Assembly: GCA_032164245.1 (NCBI GenBank)
Contig: JAVMKO010000020.1
Coordinates: 7,963,206 to 8,027,205, forward strand
Length of the DNA stretch: 64,000 bases
Direction: 5' to 3'
Origin: Sternotherus odoratus
Lineage: Eukaryota > Chordata > Testudines > Kinosternidae
The notes beneath the pieces were generated by a model that worked only from the letters and a program-made list of their open reading frames with translations, was not told where the DNA came from and did not search any database. Of the stretch, positions 1 to 11,394 are shown in pieces. The translations under genes and the position numbers were made by a program. Position 1 is the stretch's first letter. The number at the start of each line of letters is the position of its first letter.

Positions 1-600
1 GAGGCTTCCTTTTTGTGTGACTTGCTTTAAGGAAAAAGAAATAGGCGCACGGCAAAGTATTATTTTTAAAACATATCTATATGGTAAGATTGACTCATTT
101 AGCAGCTATTACCGAACAGAGAAATAGCCCAGGGAGAACAAAGGTCCAGGCACAGTGGGAGGTTTATGTGCCCAATTCTGGAAGTTATTGACAACCTCCT
201 GCCATGCGCTGAGTCCCCCATCAACTCCTATTAAAGTCAAGAGGTGTTGGGAGAACTCAGATGCTCACAGAGGGCACTCAGCACCTTTTGAAATAGGGCC
301 AGATGTCAGCAAAACACAATTTGCGCTTCCGAATTGGCTTGTAGAGGCTTGTAGACACAACCAGATATTCCACTGAAGTGGAGCAAGGTAGAGGGCTGGA
401 ATTTGATCTTAATTTCACCAGTGTAACAGTGGCTGTGGGACAGGAGAGCTCGCATGAAAAGTAATCCGGTCCTGATCGCTGTACATCTAGTTTGACAGTG
501 TGAATCCAGCCCTGGTGGCTAGGGACTTATAGCTGCAGCACTATGTGCTGATAGGTGTTGGCTGTTCTTGGCTCGCCTCTCTTGGTCCAGCTCTGCATTG
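1..600. other. Unique AT-rich sequence, no feature recognised
   Basis: I see no gene, RNA or repeat signature here. The 73-codon open frame beginning at 155 has no family resemblance and is of chance length. Confidence 0.5.
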
Positions 601-685
601 TTCTTTGTTTGTACAGTGCCTACGACAATTGGGTCTTGGTCTGTGGCTGGGGCTCCTAGGTACTACTCGAGTACAGATAAATAAT
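601..685 (+). repeat. MIR/CORE-SINE-like 3' tail fragment
   Basis: The stretch reads as a decayed form of a tail seen many times in this window (compare 39751-39825 and 11112-11375): a 'tgtacagtgcc' motif, then an 'acaatt/aatggg' block and 'ggctcctagg', ending in an AT-rich 'ataaataat' tail. Only the 3' part is present. The family assignment is from memory. Confidence 0.5.
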
Positions 686-2944
686 CGTTTCAGAAACCAC
701 ATTGGTGCTTCAGCAGAGACCCCAGGAATTATAGACTGAGTTTTCCCCTCCCTCTTAGGATTGAAGTGCTCTGTGGAGAGGCTGGCACAGGACTAGATGA
801 GGACTAGATGGGTGCTGGTTTATTACCTAGATTATAAATGTAGATAAATCTCTCTCGTGCCTCATTACAAACTGTCACAGCAGTGGCCAGCAGAGGTGGT
901 GTCTGAGCTGAAATCCCTTTGATATAAGCAAGAGATCCCAAGTCCCACTTAAAACACATTCAACTGGTATATTTGTGGCTCAAGCATCCTTTAGACCTTG
1001 AGCTATTCCCGGGAAGAATTTCACCCTCTGCGAGGCTGGTGTAGTAACTGCCCAGTTCTGGATTGTAATCCCGAGATGACAAACAGCTAATGAAGAGTCT
1101 CCATTTGGTTAGGTGGTAGGATCCTTTGCTTTTGGAACAAGCATTCCATCTTCACTGTCTCTGCCTGAGCACTTGGCCACAGTGTTGTTGCACCATTATT
1201 TACTATTTCTTTTATAATGATGGTATTAGGTGGCACGAATGGGTATGATTAGTTATATTACATGCATTCAGTTTATTCTCATTATTATTTCATAAAATAC
1301 TAAAACTCATTACAGATAGAATAAGCCATCTGGTCCCTGTCACAGCTACTGTATATCATATACATACAGGGAGATTGCGTATTGATTTAGCCAAGTGTGA
1401 ACAAGTGTTACTAGGAAACCACGAAAGTATTCATAATACTTGTACATGCTATCACAGATCACATGCTGCTCTCAATTCTTAGCTAGGGAGCATTGACTTT
1501 TAACCAAGGATCCGATCTTAAAAGAAAAATTGAGTTGCTTTTCTATAACAGATTATGTCATTAGAGCATCCTGGTTTGGTTCCTGGTAGAGTGGTAGTCC
1601 TGAGGAAACAACTCTCAAGAAGCAACTTGTGAGACAGCTCAGACCTAAATCCAATGAGGCTGTGCCGGGACCAGGAGCATATACACTGTTGCTGCTACAA
1701 CAGGGAGCTAATGAACAGGTGTCACCCTACCTGCAATGCATCCTGCAATAAAGAGGAAGCAAGTGTAGCCAGAGGGAACCATCAGGTTGGTCTGTGTGTA
1801 GCAGCTTCAGTAACGAATTTTCCCCTTTGTTTGCTGCAGCTGAGACACAAGAAACATGCCACTACCCTCCCCTTCCTTTCTGGGAACTGAAGGGGAGTGG
1901 CAAGGCCCTCTGACAAAGCGTCCTCAAAGCTGGAATCACCTGGGCTCCCTTCCTTCGGATGAATCGGAAGGAGCCATCTGAGCACAGCAGATATCACATA
2001 GGAGGGATGGGGAGGAGGAGGGTTGCAAGCCAAGAAACCAAGATAGATAACGGGAACCTATTGAGATGGAGGATATTGCTTTATAATGATGTCTTGGTGA
2101 GAATGGGATGGAGACGGAATTCATAAAATGTTGCTTTATGCTCATCGATATATTTTACTCAATCAGGGTGCTAGGCCAATGAAGGGCCTGTGCTGCTATT
2201 AACTAGAAGCTGCATCAATGGCTATAACATATGAATGAGACATCTGGAGGAAAAGTGAACGCATAGCTGCAAACAAAGTCAAGCACAATTCTCTGAATTT
2301 TTGATTTGGCCTTGACAATGTTCCATCTCATCTGGGTCTTCCAGTGGGATCTCCATAGCTGTTACTCATCGTCTATAGAGTTTAAACTCCATGCGATCCT
2401 TGCTAGTGTGTTTGTTTGTGCTGGACCAAACTTGTGTGTGTTTGGTAGTTGGTAACTATATTTTAACACAAAGAGTGACATGAAAATGGAAGTACTCCTA
2501 CTAGTATCGCTGCTCTTTCCCTAACTGAAAAGAGAAAGCCCTGGACTATCCTAGCATCATTAGCTGGAGTATATCAATCTGTGAGATTTTCCAGTAAGTC
2601 ACCCTTGTCTTAGATACAATGGGCATTTTATTAAATAAATGTCTTTTTGTATGATAATGCTCCACTTTTTCTAATGTCATTTGGAATCCCAGAAGCAGAT
2701 GTTTCAGCTTTTATATTAAATAGCTGCTGCTTATTTTTATTTTCTGATGGTTGCGCACTAAATTTAGCGGGGGGGTAGAATATTTGTTCCTTCTCAAGGA
2801 TGTTAGAAGACTAATTACGCATGAGTCCAGGCAGAAGCAAACTAAAACTTAGATGTACCTGGGGTTGCAGCTTCTGCCTTTCCTAGTACAAGTAATATCT
2901 TACCCCTCTCTGGTACTTACATTCCTCCACTACCATAGTATTGT
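686..2944. other. Unique sequence, no feature recognised
   Basis: AT-rich with no open frame above 83 codons. Small overlapping frames near 1650-2150 lie on both strands, as expected by chance. A run of seven G at about 2769 is the only simple-sequence feature. Confidence 0.45.
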
Positions 2945-3128
2945 AATGTATTTATCCTTGCAACACATCTGTCAGTAGGATAGTGCTATTTTTCCTGTAT
3001 TACAAATGGGAAACTGAGGTACAGATAGCCTAAGTGACTTGCCTAAGAGGAAGTCTGTGGTGGAGTATAACTTGAGACATATCTCAGAAATTTTAGTTTA
3101 GTGTCCTAACACCACTAGATCCTCCTCC
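2945..3128 (-). repeat. MIR/CORE-SINE-like element
   Basis: The plus strand carries the reverse complement of the MIR signature: 'gggaaactgaggtacaga' followed by 'taagtgacttgcctaa', then a decayed tRNA-like head near 3100-3128 ('cctaacaccactagatcc'). Heavy substitution shows an old insertion. Confidence 0.65.
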
Positions 3129-3721
3129 TCTAATATAGCCTGATCTCTGTCAATAGTGTTCTGGTAAGAAGTGTGCTCTGATTTTCATCTGCTACATAAT
3201 CAAAAGTTGATCTCCATCCCTTTAGTAGTCAACAGTGCATAACCGTCTACAGTAGGGAAAAGATGTGTTTTTAACATGTTTTAACATCCTAGTACAGACA
3301 AAGCATGTTGAAGTTTTATCACAGAGTTGACCAAGATAAGCCACACCTTGCCTACTCTAGGGATGGAATCTTATTTGCTCTGTTAAAGCCTATGGCAAAA
3401 CTCCCATTGATTTCCATGGACCCAGGATATCACCCCCAGAATTTTAATACATTATTGGATGACACCGGAAATGAGCGTTCAAGTCTGGGTGTCCTGGAAT
3501 AAACTCCTGGGAAGTTTCTACGTTAATATGAGCAGTCATGTTAATTATCCCAAGTTCATTGTCAAGTTATTACAGGACTAAAATAGACTGGCAAGGCTGA
3601 AGAGTGGGAAAATGAGGAATTGAACTAGACTAGAGTGAGTTGGAGACTGAGACAGGATCAATCAATCAGCACAATGTGAAAACCCCAGAGGCAACTTTAG
3701 TCTCTCATTCATACCATCAGT
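3129..3721. other. Mostly unique sequence
   Basis: Between two MIR-like copies. Around 3395-3425 there is a short piece of a common low-identity motif ('actcccattgatttcca'), the 'minding symmetrical' type of dispersed repeat also seen at 29.6 kb and 35.0 kb. Nothing coding is recognised. Confidence 0.4.
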
Positions 3722-3900
3722 TGTTGTTATTTGTACTGTGATAGTGTCTACAAGCCCCATTGATAGACCAGGCCTCCAGGGTGTTAGGTGCTGGCCACAG
3801 CCAGAAGAAAAGGATGAACCCTGCCCCCCAGACCTTACCTAAGAATAAGATAAGAGACAGGTGGATCAGGACAAACTGACAGGGGAACACAGTAAGACAA
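3722..3900 (-). repeat. MIR/CORE-SINE-like element, distal part
   Basis: Matches in reverse the tail block found at 601-685 and 44070-44205: 'tgatagtgtctacaagcccc', then 'ggtgttaggtgctgg' and 'ccctgccccccagaccttac'. It is strongly diverged. Confidence 0.5.
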
Positions 3901-4617
3901 ACTGGTCAGCACAATAGGCCGTGGTTTCATCATCACTATTGTCAAGTTTTGTGTACCTGGAAAACCTTAAATACTCCCTTTTGTGTTGTGAGAGGGACGT
4001 TTGTTTGTCCTCCTTGTGTTCTGTTTGCTGTGCGTCCATTTGCAGGTTTAATCTCTTGGTAGTAATATCACTGCAAGTGTCCTGCAGGAATCCAATTTAC
4101 TCTCAGTTCTGGTGCTACTTTGCCCAAACGCTTCCAAATGATAACAGTCAGATGAGAATAATTGTGTGGTGGCCAGGTGCATTTTTTGGCTGGTAGAAGA
4201 ATCCCTGTGTCCTGAATCCGAGTCATGTGCGACTGAGCCACAAAGATTCAGAGGGGGGTGATTGTGGGAAATACAGAGCATCTACAAATCCAGAATGAAG
4301 TCAGAGGAAACTGCTGGTGAAATCAGCCCCCCTCTGATCCCTGCCAGATTAGCCTGAGCTGGTAAAATCGGGTGGGTGTCAGATAAAGGCTACAGCTCTG
4401 TATCAAAGAGGGATTTCCTTTAGAGTGGCAATAAATCATCTCAGTCCTAATCTGCTCAAAAGCAAGGGAGCTGTTAATGCTATTTCCTAATACCTAATTT
4501 GTGGTGTGAGTCTTATTTCATAACATGGGATCAGATGATCGTTCCTCTTAGAGAAAGTGCAGGTGATATTGCTCTGAGTTATGTTAAAAAAAATGTAAAA
4601 CTGTATGCATTCTTCAG
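3901..4617. other. Unique sequence, no feature recognised
   Basis: Two overlapping open frames of 91 (plus) and 77 (minus) codons show no known motif. No repeat is recognised. Confidence 0.4.
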
Positions 4618-4740
4618 TTAATAATAATACTTAAGCACATTACATTTTACATGCCGTACAAACATTAACTAATTAGTACCCACAACGCTCTATATGGTAT
4701 GTAATTATGTATTATTATTACAGCTGGTGGAATTATTCAT
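4618..4740 (-). repeat. Old MIR/L2-like fragment
   Basis: The motif 'gtacaaacattaactaatta' followed by 'acccacaacgctctatatgg' and an ATT-rich segment resembles the 'ctttacaaacattaat...cccacaacacc...gaggta' block of old amniote MIR-like repeats. Strongly decayed. Confidence 0.35.
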
Positions 4741-4993
4741 TGTGAATAAATTATCCGGCAAATTTAGTTCTTTTTTCCCCATTGTTAATGAATTTGTTCG
4801 CAAACTGATCCTGATTTCTATGGAGTTATTTGATGTTTTTGCCCAATAGTTAATAACAGTACCTTATATGTTCTTTGTAAACTGTTCAATTCAACATTTT
4901 GTACTGTGCTGTTGTTGTTGTTTGTATTACAGAAGCCTCAGTTGAGAAAACCTCACTGTGCTATATGCTCAACCCTTTAGCCAATCTACACAT

Positions 4994-5218
4994 AGGTCTT
5001 GTCTTCACGAATGACTATATCGGGTGTGAATCTATCCCCAACTAGTCTGCACAAACTGATGCACATTGCTGTTCCAAAGAGGACTAGATCAGAGAACGAT
5101 AACTAACTGTTAACACTAGTCAGCAGGGTCCACATGGACAGTTAATCCATGGAAGGGTAGTGCTGGGTAGCTTCGCGCCCTAACTTATTATGGTCTGATT
5201 GTTCATATAGACAAGCCC
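4994..5218. mobile_element. Decayed MITE-like element
   Basis: About 225 bp with imperfect inverted ends: 'aggtcttgtcttcacga' on the left and 'tatagacaagccc' on the right, the GTCTACAC end type used by many elements in this window. No coding capacity. Substitutions at the ends leave no clear target duplication. Confidence 0.45.
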
Positions 5219-5261
5219 AAAGATTTTGTACTGTTAAAACTCTCAGTCAGGGGCCTGATTT

Positions 5262-5490
5262 TGTTTTCTGATAATACCTAGCTCGTATACAATGCTTTTT
5301 ATTGGTAGATTCCCAATGGTGGCCAGTATTGTTATCCTCATTTTATAGGTGGGGAAACTGAGGCACACAGAGGTGAAGTGCCTTGCCTGGGGTCATCTAG
5401 TAGGCTATAGTCCTAACCAGGAATAGAACCCTAGTTTCCTGATTCCAAACCCATTGATTAATCCACTAGGTAATGCTGCCTCCCTACTAC
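5262..5490 (-). repeat. MIR/CORE-SINE-like element
   Basis: A nearly full-length reversed copy: 'cctcattttataggtgggga', 'aactgaggcacacagaggtg' and 'aagtgccttgcc' in order, then 'ggaatagaaccctagtttcc' and 'ccactagg', the reversed tRNA-like head. It is among the better-preserved MIR-like copies here. Confidence 0.75.
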
Positions 5491-5499
5491 ACTGGCTAC

Positions 5500-5665
5500 T
5501 AGCTTATATCATCACAGTTACACCGGTGTAAAGGGAAAGCTAATTTCCCTTCCGGCATGGGTCTAAGCTCTACTGATATAAGCACCTGTGTACCATATAA
5601 CTTCATCCACAGTGAGGGAGTTATACTACTTTGACTATATCGGTGTAGCAATACAACTTTTGCCT
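5500..5665. mobile_element. Decayed MITE-like 'tacaccggtgtaaa' palindromic repeat
   Basis: Contains 'tacaccggtgtaaa', itself a palindrome, then 'ctgatataagc' and 'atatcggtgtagc', which belong to a dispersed palindromic family common in turtle DNA. It lies between two MIR-like copies. Boundaries are uncertain. Confidence 0.35.
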
Positions 5666-5689
5666 GTAGAGAAGGTCATAGTGAGAGAC

Positions 5690-5832
5690 AGTCTCTTCTT
5701 AGTGATTTTAATATAAATAGACTAGACAGGTAAATTGTGGATGGGGAAATAGAGGCTCGGAGAAATGAAGAAAGCGTGACAGAGTTAGGAATAGAATTTA
5801 CGTCTCTGGACTCCCAGTCCACTAGAGCATGC
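5690..5832 (-). repeat. MIR/CORE-SINE-like element
   Basis: The reversed signature 'ggatggggaaatagaggctc' is followed by 'gagttaggaatagaattta', 'ctggactcccagtccactag' and 'agcatgcc', the order seen at 18395-18648 and 61335-61580. Confidence 0.65.
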
Positions 5833-6379
5833 CTTCTTCCTATAATTGTGTTGTAATTTGTCACCTGTGTAAGAGCAGTCACTGGAAAACCTCTGTTTGG
5901 GGGCTAATTCATCCCATCCAGACACAAGTGTTGCAAGGCTCAAATTCACTGTCATTTGCAAAGCACTCGGAAGCCCTGCGGTGGAAGGCACTATGCTTAC
6001 TGAACAGAGTTGTGAGTGATACGCCTCTGAGCCCTCCAGTCCCTGCGCCGCTATTTTGGGTTGAGATATGGAGATTTTTACAAGGTATTTGTAGCTAGCC
6101 TACGCTGCTGTCTGAATGGGCATTCCAAAGTGGCATTGTTCATCGACTTTCGGAAGCACTTGCCGCAGACGGCCTGACATTTAGAATTATGAGATGACAT
6201 CAGTTCCTCATATCAGCACTGGAAGATTAGCCCATCATAATCCCTCAGTTCTTCAGTTGCAAATGTCTATTAATTTCATATCTGTTGCTTATTTTTCGGT
6301 TGTTTTCCTGGCATTCAGCAGCACTGGATCCCTGCTCCCTAATGCTATGTCTCTGTGTGTGATTCCCCTGCCCATATAC

Positions 6380-6650
6380 CAGTGCTTGTGCTAGCTCTCA
6401 TCAAGCTAACAGGAATATAGATAGCTGGGTAGCTGGAGTAGCATGGGTAGCGGAAGTGGAGGCAGAGCTGAGATGTACCGAGTGCATACCTACCTGAAAC
6501 CAGTGGGTATGTCCTCTCGACTGTGCATTCACTGCCACTACTAATGTTACTATGGCTACACTGCTGTTTATACTTGGGCAGTATAAATACGAGTATGTGT
6601 ACACAAGGCAGAGAATCACGCCCCTGCCTTTTAGTGTAGACGTAGCATAA
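6380..6650. mobile_element. MITE-like element
   Basis: Begins in 'gctagctctcatcaagctaa' and ends in 'agtgtagacgtagcataagg', a GTCTACAC-type terminus. It contains no coding sequence. The left end is poorly defined. Confidence 0.4.
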
Positions 6651-6905
6651 GGGTAGGTCTATCCAACAAAATCTGTGCATGATCTGGTCTACCTGAGCCT
6701 GCTTCAATCCAGGAAGTGCGGGTGTAACAATAGCAGTGAAGACAGCGCAGTGTGTGCTAGTGAGCTGGGGACAGATCCAGGGTCTGTGCTGGGCTTTTTA
6801 CACATGCTCACGTCTGCACTGTGTGGTCTTCACTTCTGTGTTACCCATGTAACTGGATTCAGGCTAGCCCATGGACAGCATTTGCTGTGTAGATGTACCT
6901 ATGGA
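6651..6905. mobile_element. MITE-like element, tandem neighbour
   Basis: Left end 'agggtaggtctatccaac' and right end 'gctgtgtagatgtacctatg' are imperfect inverted copies of each other, about 255 bp apart. It abuts the preceding MITE-like element directly, so one probably inserted next to or into the other. Confidence 0.45.
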
Positions 6906-6989
6906 GGGAGAGAGTCAAAAGCCTGGGATTGTTTATTTTGAAAAAACATTAATTACAGGAAATGTAATTAAAAATATGCCAAATAATGA

Positions 6990-7455
6990 ATGGCCTGGAG
7001 AAGATAGTGATTGGGGTCGTCTTTTCTCCCTGTATCATAATATGTGAAGAGCAGAACATTAGATGATCCTGAGAGGTGGCAAGTTCAAAACTGATAAAAG
7101 AAAACATTTTTTTTTTCATACAGCCCATGATTAGGCTGTGGAACTCATTGCCACATTATCTCATTTAGGCCAAAATCACAGTTCAATTCAAAGAAACGTC
7201 CGGAAATTTGCATGGATAACAAAAGTTATGATAGACGAATGAAAAAAAATGGAAAGGGTTTTAAATCCTCATGCTTAAGCCTATCTTTAGTCATAGGGGT
7301 TAGGATGAGACATTCACGGGGTAGATTATTGCACACCTGCCTGATGCAGGATTTCTTCCCCCCGTTCTCTGAAACGGCTAGTGCTGGTCACTGTTGGAGA
7401 CAAGATGCAGAAGTAGATGGACCATCATTCTGTTCCAGAATGGCAATTCATAGGT
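6990..7455 (+). mobile_element. CR1 LINE, 3' region remnant
   Basis: Recognisable CR1 blocks occur in order: 'gaggtggcaagttcaaaac', 'gctgtggaactcattgccac', 'agattattgcacacctgcct', 'gatggaccatcattctgttc' and the terminal 'agaatggcaattc'. This is the end of ORF2 plus the 3' untranslated part of a CR1 subfamily whose 3' terminus differs from the 'gactagatgacct' subfamilies elsewhere in the window. A 38-68 bp fragment of the same end lies at 38578-38645. Many indels; inactive. Confidence 0.7.
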
Positions 7456-8163
7456 ACCAACTAAGCAAGTTTATCCTTTTGAACTGTATTTGTGGTTTCC
7501 CTCTCTCAGTCTTCCCTATAAGACTCACTCCCTTCCCTACTGCACATTCCCTCTTTGCCCTGAACTGGAGGTGTTCAATGTTGTGGGTTAAAAATTACAA
7601 TTTTAATTTGTCTGTTGAATGAGCAGGGAGCAGAATGACAGTGATAATTACTATATCTGCAAGGAAGTGTTTCTTTTTTCCCCTCCCACCATCCCCTTCA
7701 CTCAAAAGAAAGGAAGCAAAATAGAAATGTGGCCCAAATGCAGCATTTGTGTGGCTGTGAAAGCTCCAGAGATTGTTACAGTGAACATAGGATCATTAGA
7801 GTAACCACAGCAACTGGGATCTTTTTTGCACACTTTGCTGTGAATATTTCAGAATCTGTCGTTTTCTTGTCAAACGCCATGAATTTGTAAATATCCACCT
7901 GGAACATACTTTTCAGAATTGTTCCTAGTAGTTTGATGATGATTGATTTTAATGGTGTTCCATTTTAAAATATATACACACACATGATTTTATGGAGAAC
8001 ATTTTTTTTAAAAAAAAAGAGAGGCAAATATGACTGTGAAATAAATGTGCCTGCTGCAATTGTGGAATCCATTCTCTCACTGTATAAGTGTATTTAGGTG
8101 TCAAATTTTCTAGGAACTTTTATTAAAATTAATTAATCCTAGCAAAAGCACTAGGAAGTTTTA
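7456..8163. other. Unique sequence, no feature recognised
   Basis: AT-rich with poly(T)/poly(A) tracts near 8000-8020 ('tttttttaaaaaaaaaga'). No gene or repeat is recognised. Confidence 0.4.
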
Positions 8164-8223
8164 TCCCTTGTCTCTAGGTTCATTGGCCCTTTAGAAATAT
8201 CCCTCGTCTCTGGGTTCATTGGC
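8164..8223. repeat. Short tandem duplication, 36-bp period
   Basis: The 24-base block at 8164-8187 recurs at 8200-8223 with two differences (one T/C, one A/G). Both contain 'ggttcattggc'. It is a local duplication immediately upstream of the repeat at 8262. Confidence 0.75.
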
Positions 8224-8261
8224 ACTAGACATAAAGCCTATTTGGAAAAAGAAGTTGGTTC

Positions 8262-8395
8262 TTGGGTTGGTGGAGCTGTGTTGGTCCCAGGGTACGAGAC
8301 CGTCAATGTAGGTGAGATAGTATCTTTGGACCAACTTCTGAGAGAAGTTGGTCTTTAGCTCCATAGAGTAGTTATTCAGGTCTGGGAAAGGTGAT
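8262..8395 (-). repeat. Interspersed short repeat, 'ggaccaacttct' family
   Basis: Contains 'gagctgtgttggtcccaggg', then 'ggtgagatagtatctttgga' and 'ccaacttct', followed by a self-complementary copy ('agaagttgg') that makes a hairpin at about 8329-8352. On the minus strand 8380-8352 reads 'cctgaataac...agctaaag', which is positioned like the hairpin block of the short repeat at 49695 but is eroded. I know this as a dispersed amniote repeat but cannot name its class. Confidence 0.5.
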
Positions 8396-9849
8396 CCGAG
8401 TAGGAATATAAGGGCTGCCTGAGTTTGAGAAAGAGAGTTGGAGAGAGACCTGCAAGGAGATGTAAGCTGGTGTGGGATACGCATGAGTCAGACTGCTGCA
8501 GGGGCTGAGTCTGATGGATATTGGCACCAGCTAACAAGACTGCTAAGAGCTGAGAGCTTGGAGAAGAGGTGCAGTGGACGGTGCCGCAGTCCCATGCCTT
8601 TGGCCCTTGACCGGAGCTGGGTGGTACAATGGTGGCGGCACCTCCTTGCTGGCATTATGGGGCTGTTAAGCCAAATTTGAGTGGCACTGTGACCCCCTGC
8701 GCTGGCTTGCTTTCCTCCCCTGTTGTAACATTTCTGGTGTCCATGGGCACTGGGCACAACCAGCCCCTGGAGAGAAGTGGAGACGGGCACACCAGGAACC
8801 CAGCATCTCCATGGGATGGCTCCAGGCTTTTGGCACTGGCTGGAGAAACTGAGATGCAGAAAGAGGATGGGGCCTGGGGCTCCCAGAACTGCCTGGCCCC
8901 AGGTGGGGATGTGCTCTTCATCCTGACCACCTCTCTGGGTAAGACTATGGGGTAGGATGAGTTCTGGGCAGTATGTGGGGCAGTCGGAGGGGACTCTGTG
9001 TGGATTGGGTGCAGAGGGGAGAGTGAAGATCTGGATGCAAAGCCAGTGTAAGATAGCACAGGATTGGGCATGTGGGAGCGACAAGGAGCGAGACCTTAGG
9101 TCTGGGTATACAGCAGTGGAGAAAGAGCTCTGGGTCCCCTTCTTCGGAAAATGTTGGTTGTGCCTGTAGTCAGTCACTGTTACATCCCCAATGTACAAGG
9201 AAGGCAGAAGAGTTACGGGCTGGATTTTCTGGGATGCTGACCCCTACAGCATTCCTTGGCTTCCTAGAATAATTTGTGCTCTTAGACCTCTGAAAATCAG
9301 AATCAGAATTTGCCGAAGGGCTCAGCCACTAGCTAGACTTCCAAAAGCGCTTGTGTCATGTTGGGTGCTGAGTTCATTTGCAAGTTGAGCCATTGAAGGT
9401 CACAATGAGAGCTTCTGAGTGCTGAGCGTCCGGTCCCCTTTGTGGGTCCTCGGCAGTTAAAAATCTGAGCGCTTCTGAGAGTGACTGTTCTAAGACACGC
9501 CCCTCCCACGCCCAGGAAAGTGGTGGCAGATCTGCAATTAGAATCCAGGAGGAGTTCCTGCCTTCCCTTCCAACAATATAGACCACTTAACCACACACCC
9601 ATCTCCCGCCATTTTGAATACTCCTCCCCATGCTGAATGCCCTCCATTTCTGAGGATTACTGGTAACAATGGGAGTACCCCACAGGACTCTGAGACCTGG
9701 ATGTGTGACGAAGGCTCATTGGTGTATGATAGGATGGTCAATTAATGGGTCAAATATTCATGTATTTTTGCCTCATGTTAAGGCGTGATGCTAAGGCCAA
9801 TGGACTCGACGGGAAGGCTCCTTTTGACTACAGTGAACAAGAGAAATGA
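8396..9849. other. GC-richer block with chance open frames, probable old repeat
   Basis: This block holds the longest open frame of the window outside CR1, 236 codons on the minus strand from 9198 to 8488, with several shorter frames on both strands. No signal peptide, known domain, splice-site pattern or codon bias supports translation; high G+C reduces stop codons. The segment around 8580-8720 ('gtggcggcacctccttgctg') resembles a turtle interspersed repeat as I recall it. Confidence 0.4.
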
Positions 9850-9935
9850 GAGGGATTTTCAAAGCAGCCTAAAGGAGATGGGCACCTCAATTCCATTGCA
9901 GTTCAATAGGAGTAGGTCACCTAAATCCTTTGTCA
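9850..9935. repeat. 'gattttcaaa' dispersed repeat fragment
   Basis: The blocks 'gggattttcaaagcagccta', 'gggcacctcaattccattgc' and 'aggtcacctaaatcctt' match the family seen more fully at 23640-23935 and 54770-55040. Confidence 0.45.
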
Positions 9936-10059
9936 CCTTTGTAAACCCCAGCCTATGTCATTTTCTGTGCAACATACAGCACTGAATCCATTGTTCATGC
10001 GTCACTAACAATAGTGTAACCACTGGTGGATGTGTGTTGCAGGTCCCCCTTCACTGAAG

Positions 10060-10160
10060 ATGTGAGTCACGACCATTGTTAGAGAGCTGTGGTTTAGCAG
10101 CTCATTCTCTTCGTTCTGGGGGTCCCAGGTTTAATCCCTGGTCTGTGTCAGCCAAGATGG
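10060..10160 (+). repeat. Possible tRNA-like SINE head
   Basis: The segment contains 'ggtttagcagctcattctc' and then 'ccaggtttaatccctgg', whose 'ggtttaatccc' resembles a Pol III B box. It is not a folding tRNA gene. It could be an old SINE head or coincidence. Confidence 0.3.
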
Positions 10161-10483
10161 CGGCCATCACATGAGTACTGAAGAGGGTATCTTCATGTTA
10201 GCCATTAGGAGTTGAGGCAATCGCTTCATCACCAGGCTCTTGTGCTGCTTTGCATTCCCAGCCAGCAGCGAAAAGCAATAAAGCCAGCAGCGAAACAAAC
10301 TAAATTAGATTTTGTCATAGTTCATCTAAATAAGATATTCTTCTTAACAGCAATATTTGCCTATTTTCTGGACCATTAAATAATATCCAGTCATATTATA
10401 ATATGAACTTGGAGGGGTCAATTGACAAGTGTTTCCTTTCCGAGATGCAATTTGCACCACACGTGTCTGAATGGTCCAATGGA

Positions 10484-10615
10484 CAAGACACTGATTAGAA
10501 GGTCTGAAGTCTATTCCAGACTTCTAAATAGACTCACTATGACCTTGTTCAAGTCACTTAACTGGGTTATCTAAATTCTGTACTTTTTATGTCCCTTATT
10601 ATCAGTGAATGCCTT
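10484..10615 (+). repeat. MIR/CORE-SINE-like fragment
   Basis: Has the head-to-core order 'gacaagacactgattagaag', 'tctattccagact' and 'gaccttgttcaagtcactta', as in the MIR core, but the 3' 'cctcagtttcc' block is lost. Confidence 0.5.
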
Positions 10616-11111
10616 TCAATGTAATAGCAAGAACAATCAACCAATAAAACTCTCTCTCTCTTTTCCACCTGCAGGAGTGGAATGTGCAGGCTGTATGAAA
10701 GGGTTATTCTGGGAAAGCTAAGAGAAATGTATATGCCTATGTTTCTCTAGCTGTAGGACTGGGCTTAAACTCTGCATAACTTCTTTTGTACCTGTGGAAG
10801 AAAAGCCTCGGTATGATTATTATCACTATCACTTAATTGATGCTAAATAGAGCTAGTCAAAATATTTGATTTTTTTTCACTTTTGATGAAAATTGAAGGG
10901 GTTTTTTTTACATTTTTTCTCTTCTCACTGACTATACCACTAACTAAAAATAATGAAATCTCTAAAATAAATAGACCAAAATCCTGGATCTCCACAATTC
11001 CTGAATTAGGAAGTACTTTGGAGTTGGCAAAGATCTATGGCACTTAATAGGGATGAATTGCATAGGATAGTACTGACCTCTGTGTCTCTATTTCTCTTTT
11101 CATGGCTTCTC

Positions 11112-11375
11112 TGTCTTGTTTATTTAGATTGCAAGTTCTTTGGAGCAGGGGATGTCTCTTACTATGTGGTGGGTGCCACTGATTGCAGCCGACAAAGTGG
11201 GTATTAGCCCACGAAAGCTTATGCTTCAATACTTAGTTAGTCTTTAAGGTGCCACAGGACTCTTTTTCACTTCTGCTATTCCAGACTAACACGGCTACCT
11301 CTCTGATATGTAGTAGGTGCTGTACATTCACAATGGGGCCCTGATATCAGTTGGGGGCTTTATATCTGTCGCTTA
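11112..11375 (+). repeat. MIR/CORE-SINE-like tail interrupted by a younger insertion
   Basis: The left part, 'tagattgcaagttctttgga' to 'gtctcttactatgtggtggg', continues after the insertion as 'ggtgctgtacattcacaatg' and 'gccctgatatcagttggggg'. Together they give the usual MIR-like tail order. The interruption is the short repeat at 11177-11307. Confidence 0.65.
11177..11307 (-). mobile_element. Short TSD-flanked repeat, copy A
   Basis: A roughly 130-bp copy whose sense strand (by comparison with 49695-49822) is minus. On the plus strand it starts in 'tgcagccgacaaagtggg' and ends 'ggctacctctctgat'. Flanks 11164-11176 and 11308-11320 form a 13-bp direct repeat differing at two G/A positions, read as a target-site duplication inside a MIR-like tail. 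The internal hairpin gtggg (11197-11201)/cccac (11208-11212) followed by GAAA (11213-11216) is intact. Confidence 0.75.
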
Positions 11376-11394
11376 AATATTAGTGCCCCCTATT

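Noticed and set aside
8488..9198. 236-codon minus-strand open frame, the longest of the window
   Set aside because: It lies in a GC-richer patch where stops are rare, overlaps long frames on the other strand, has no recognisable domain or signal, and part of the DNA resembles an interspersed repeat.
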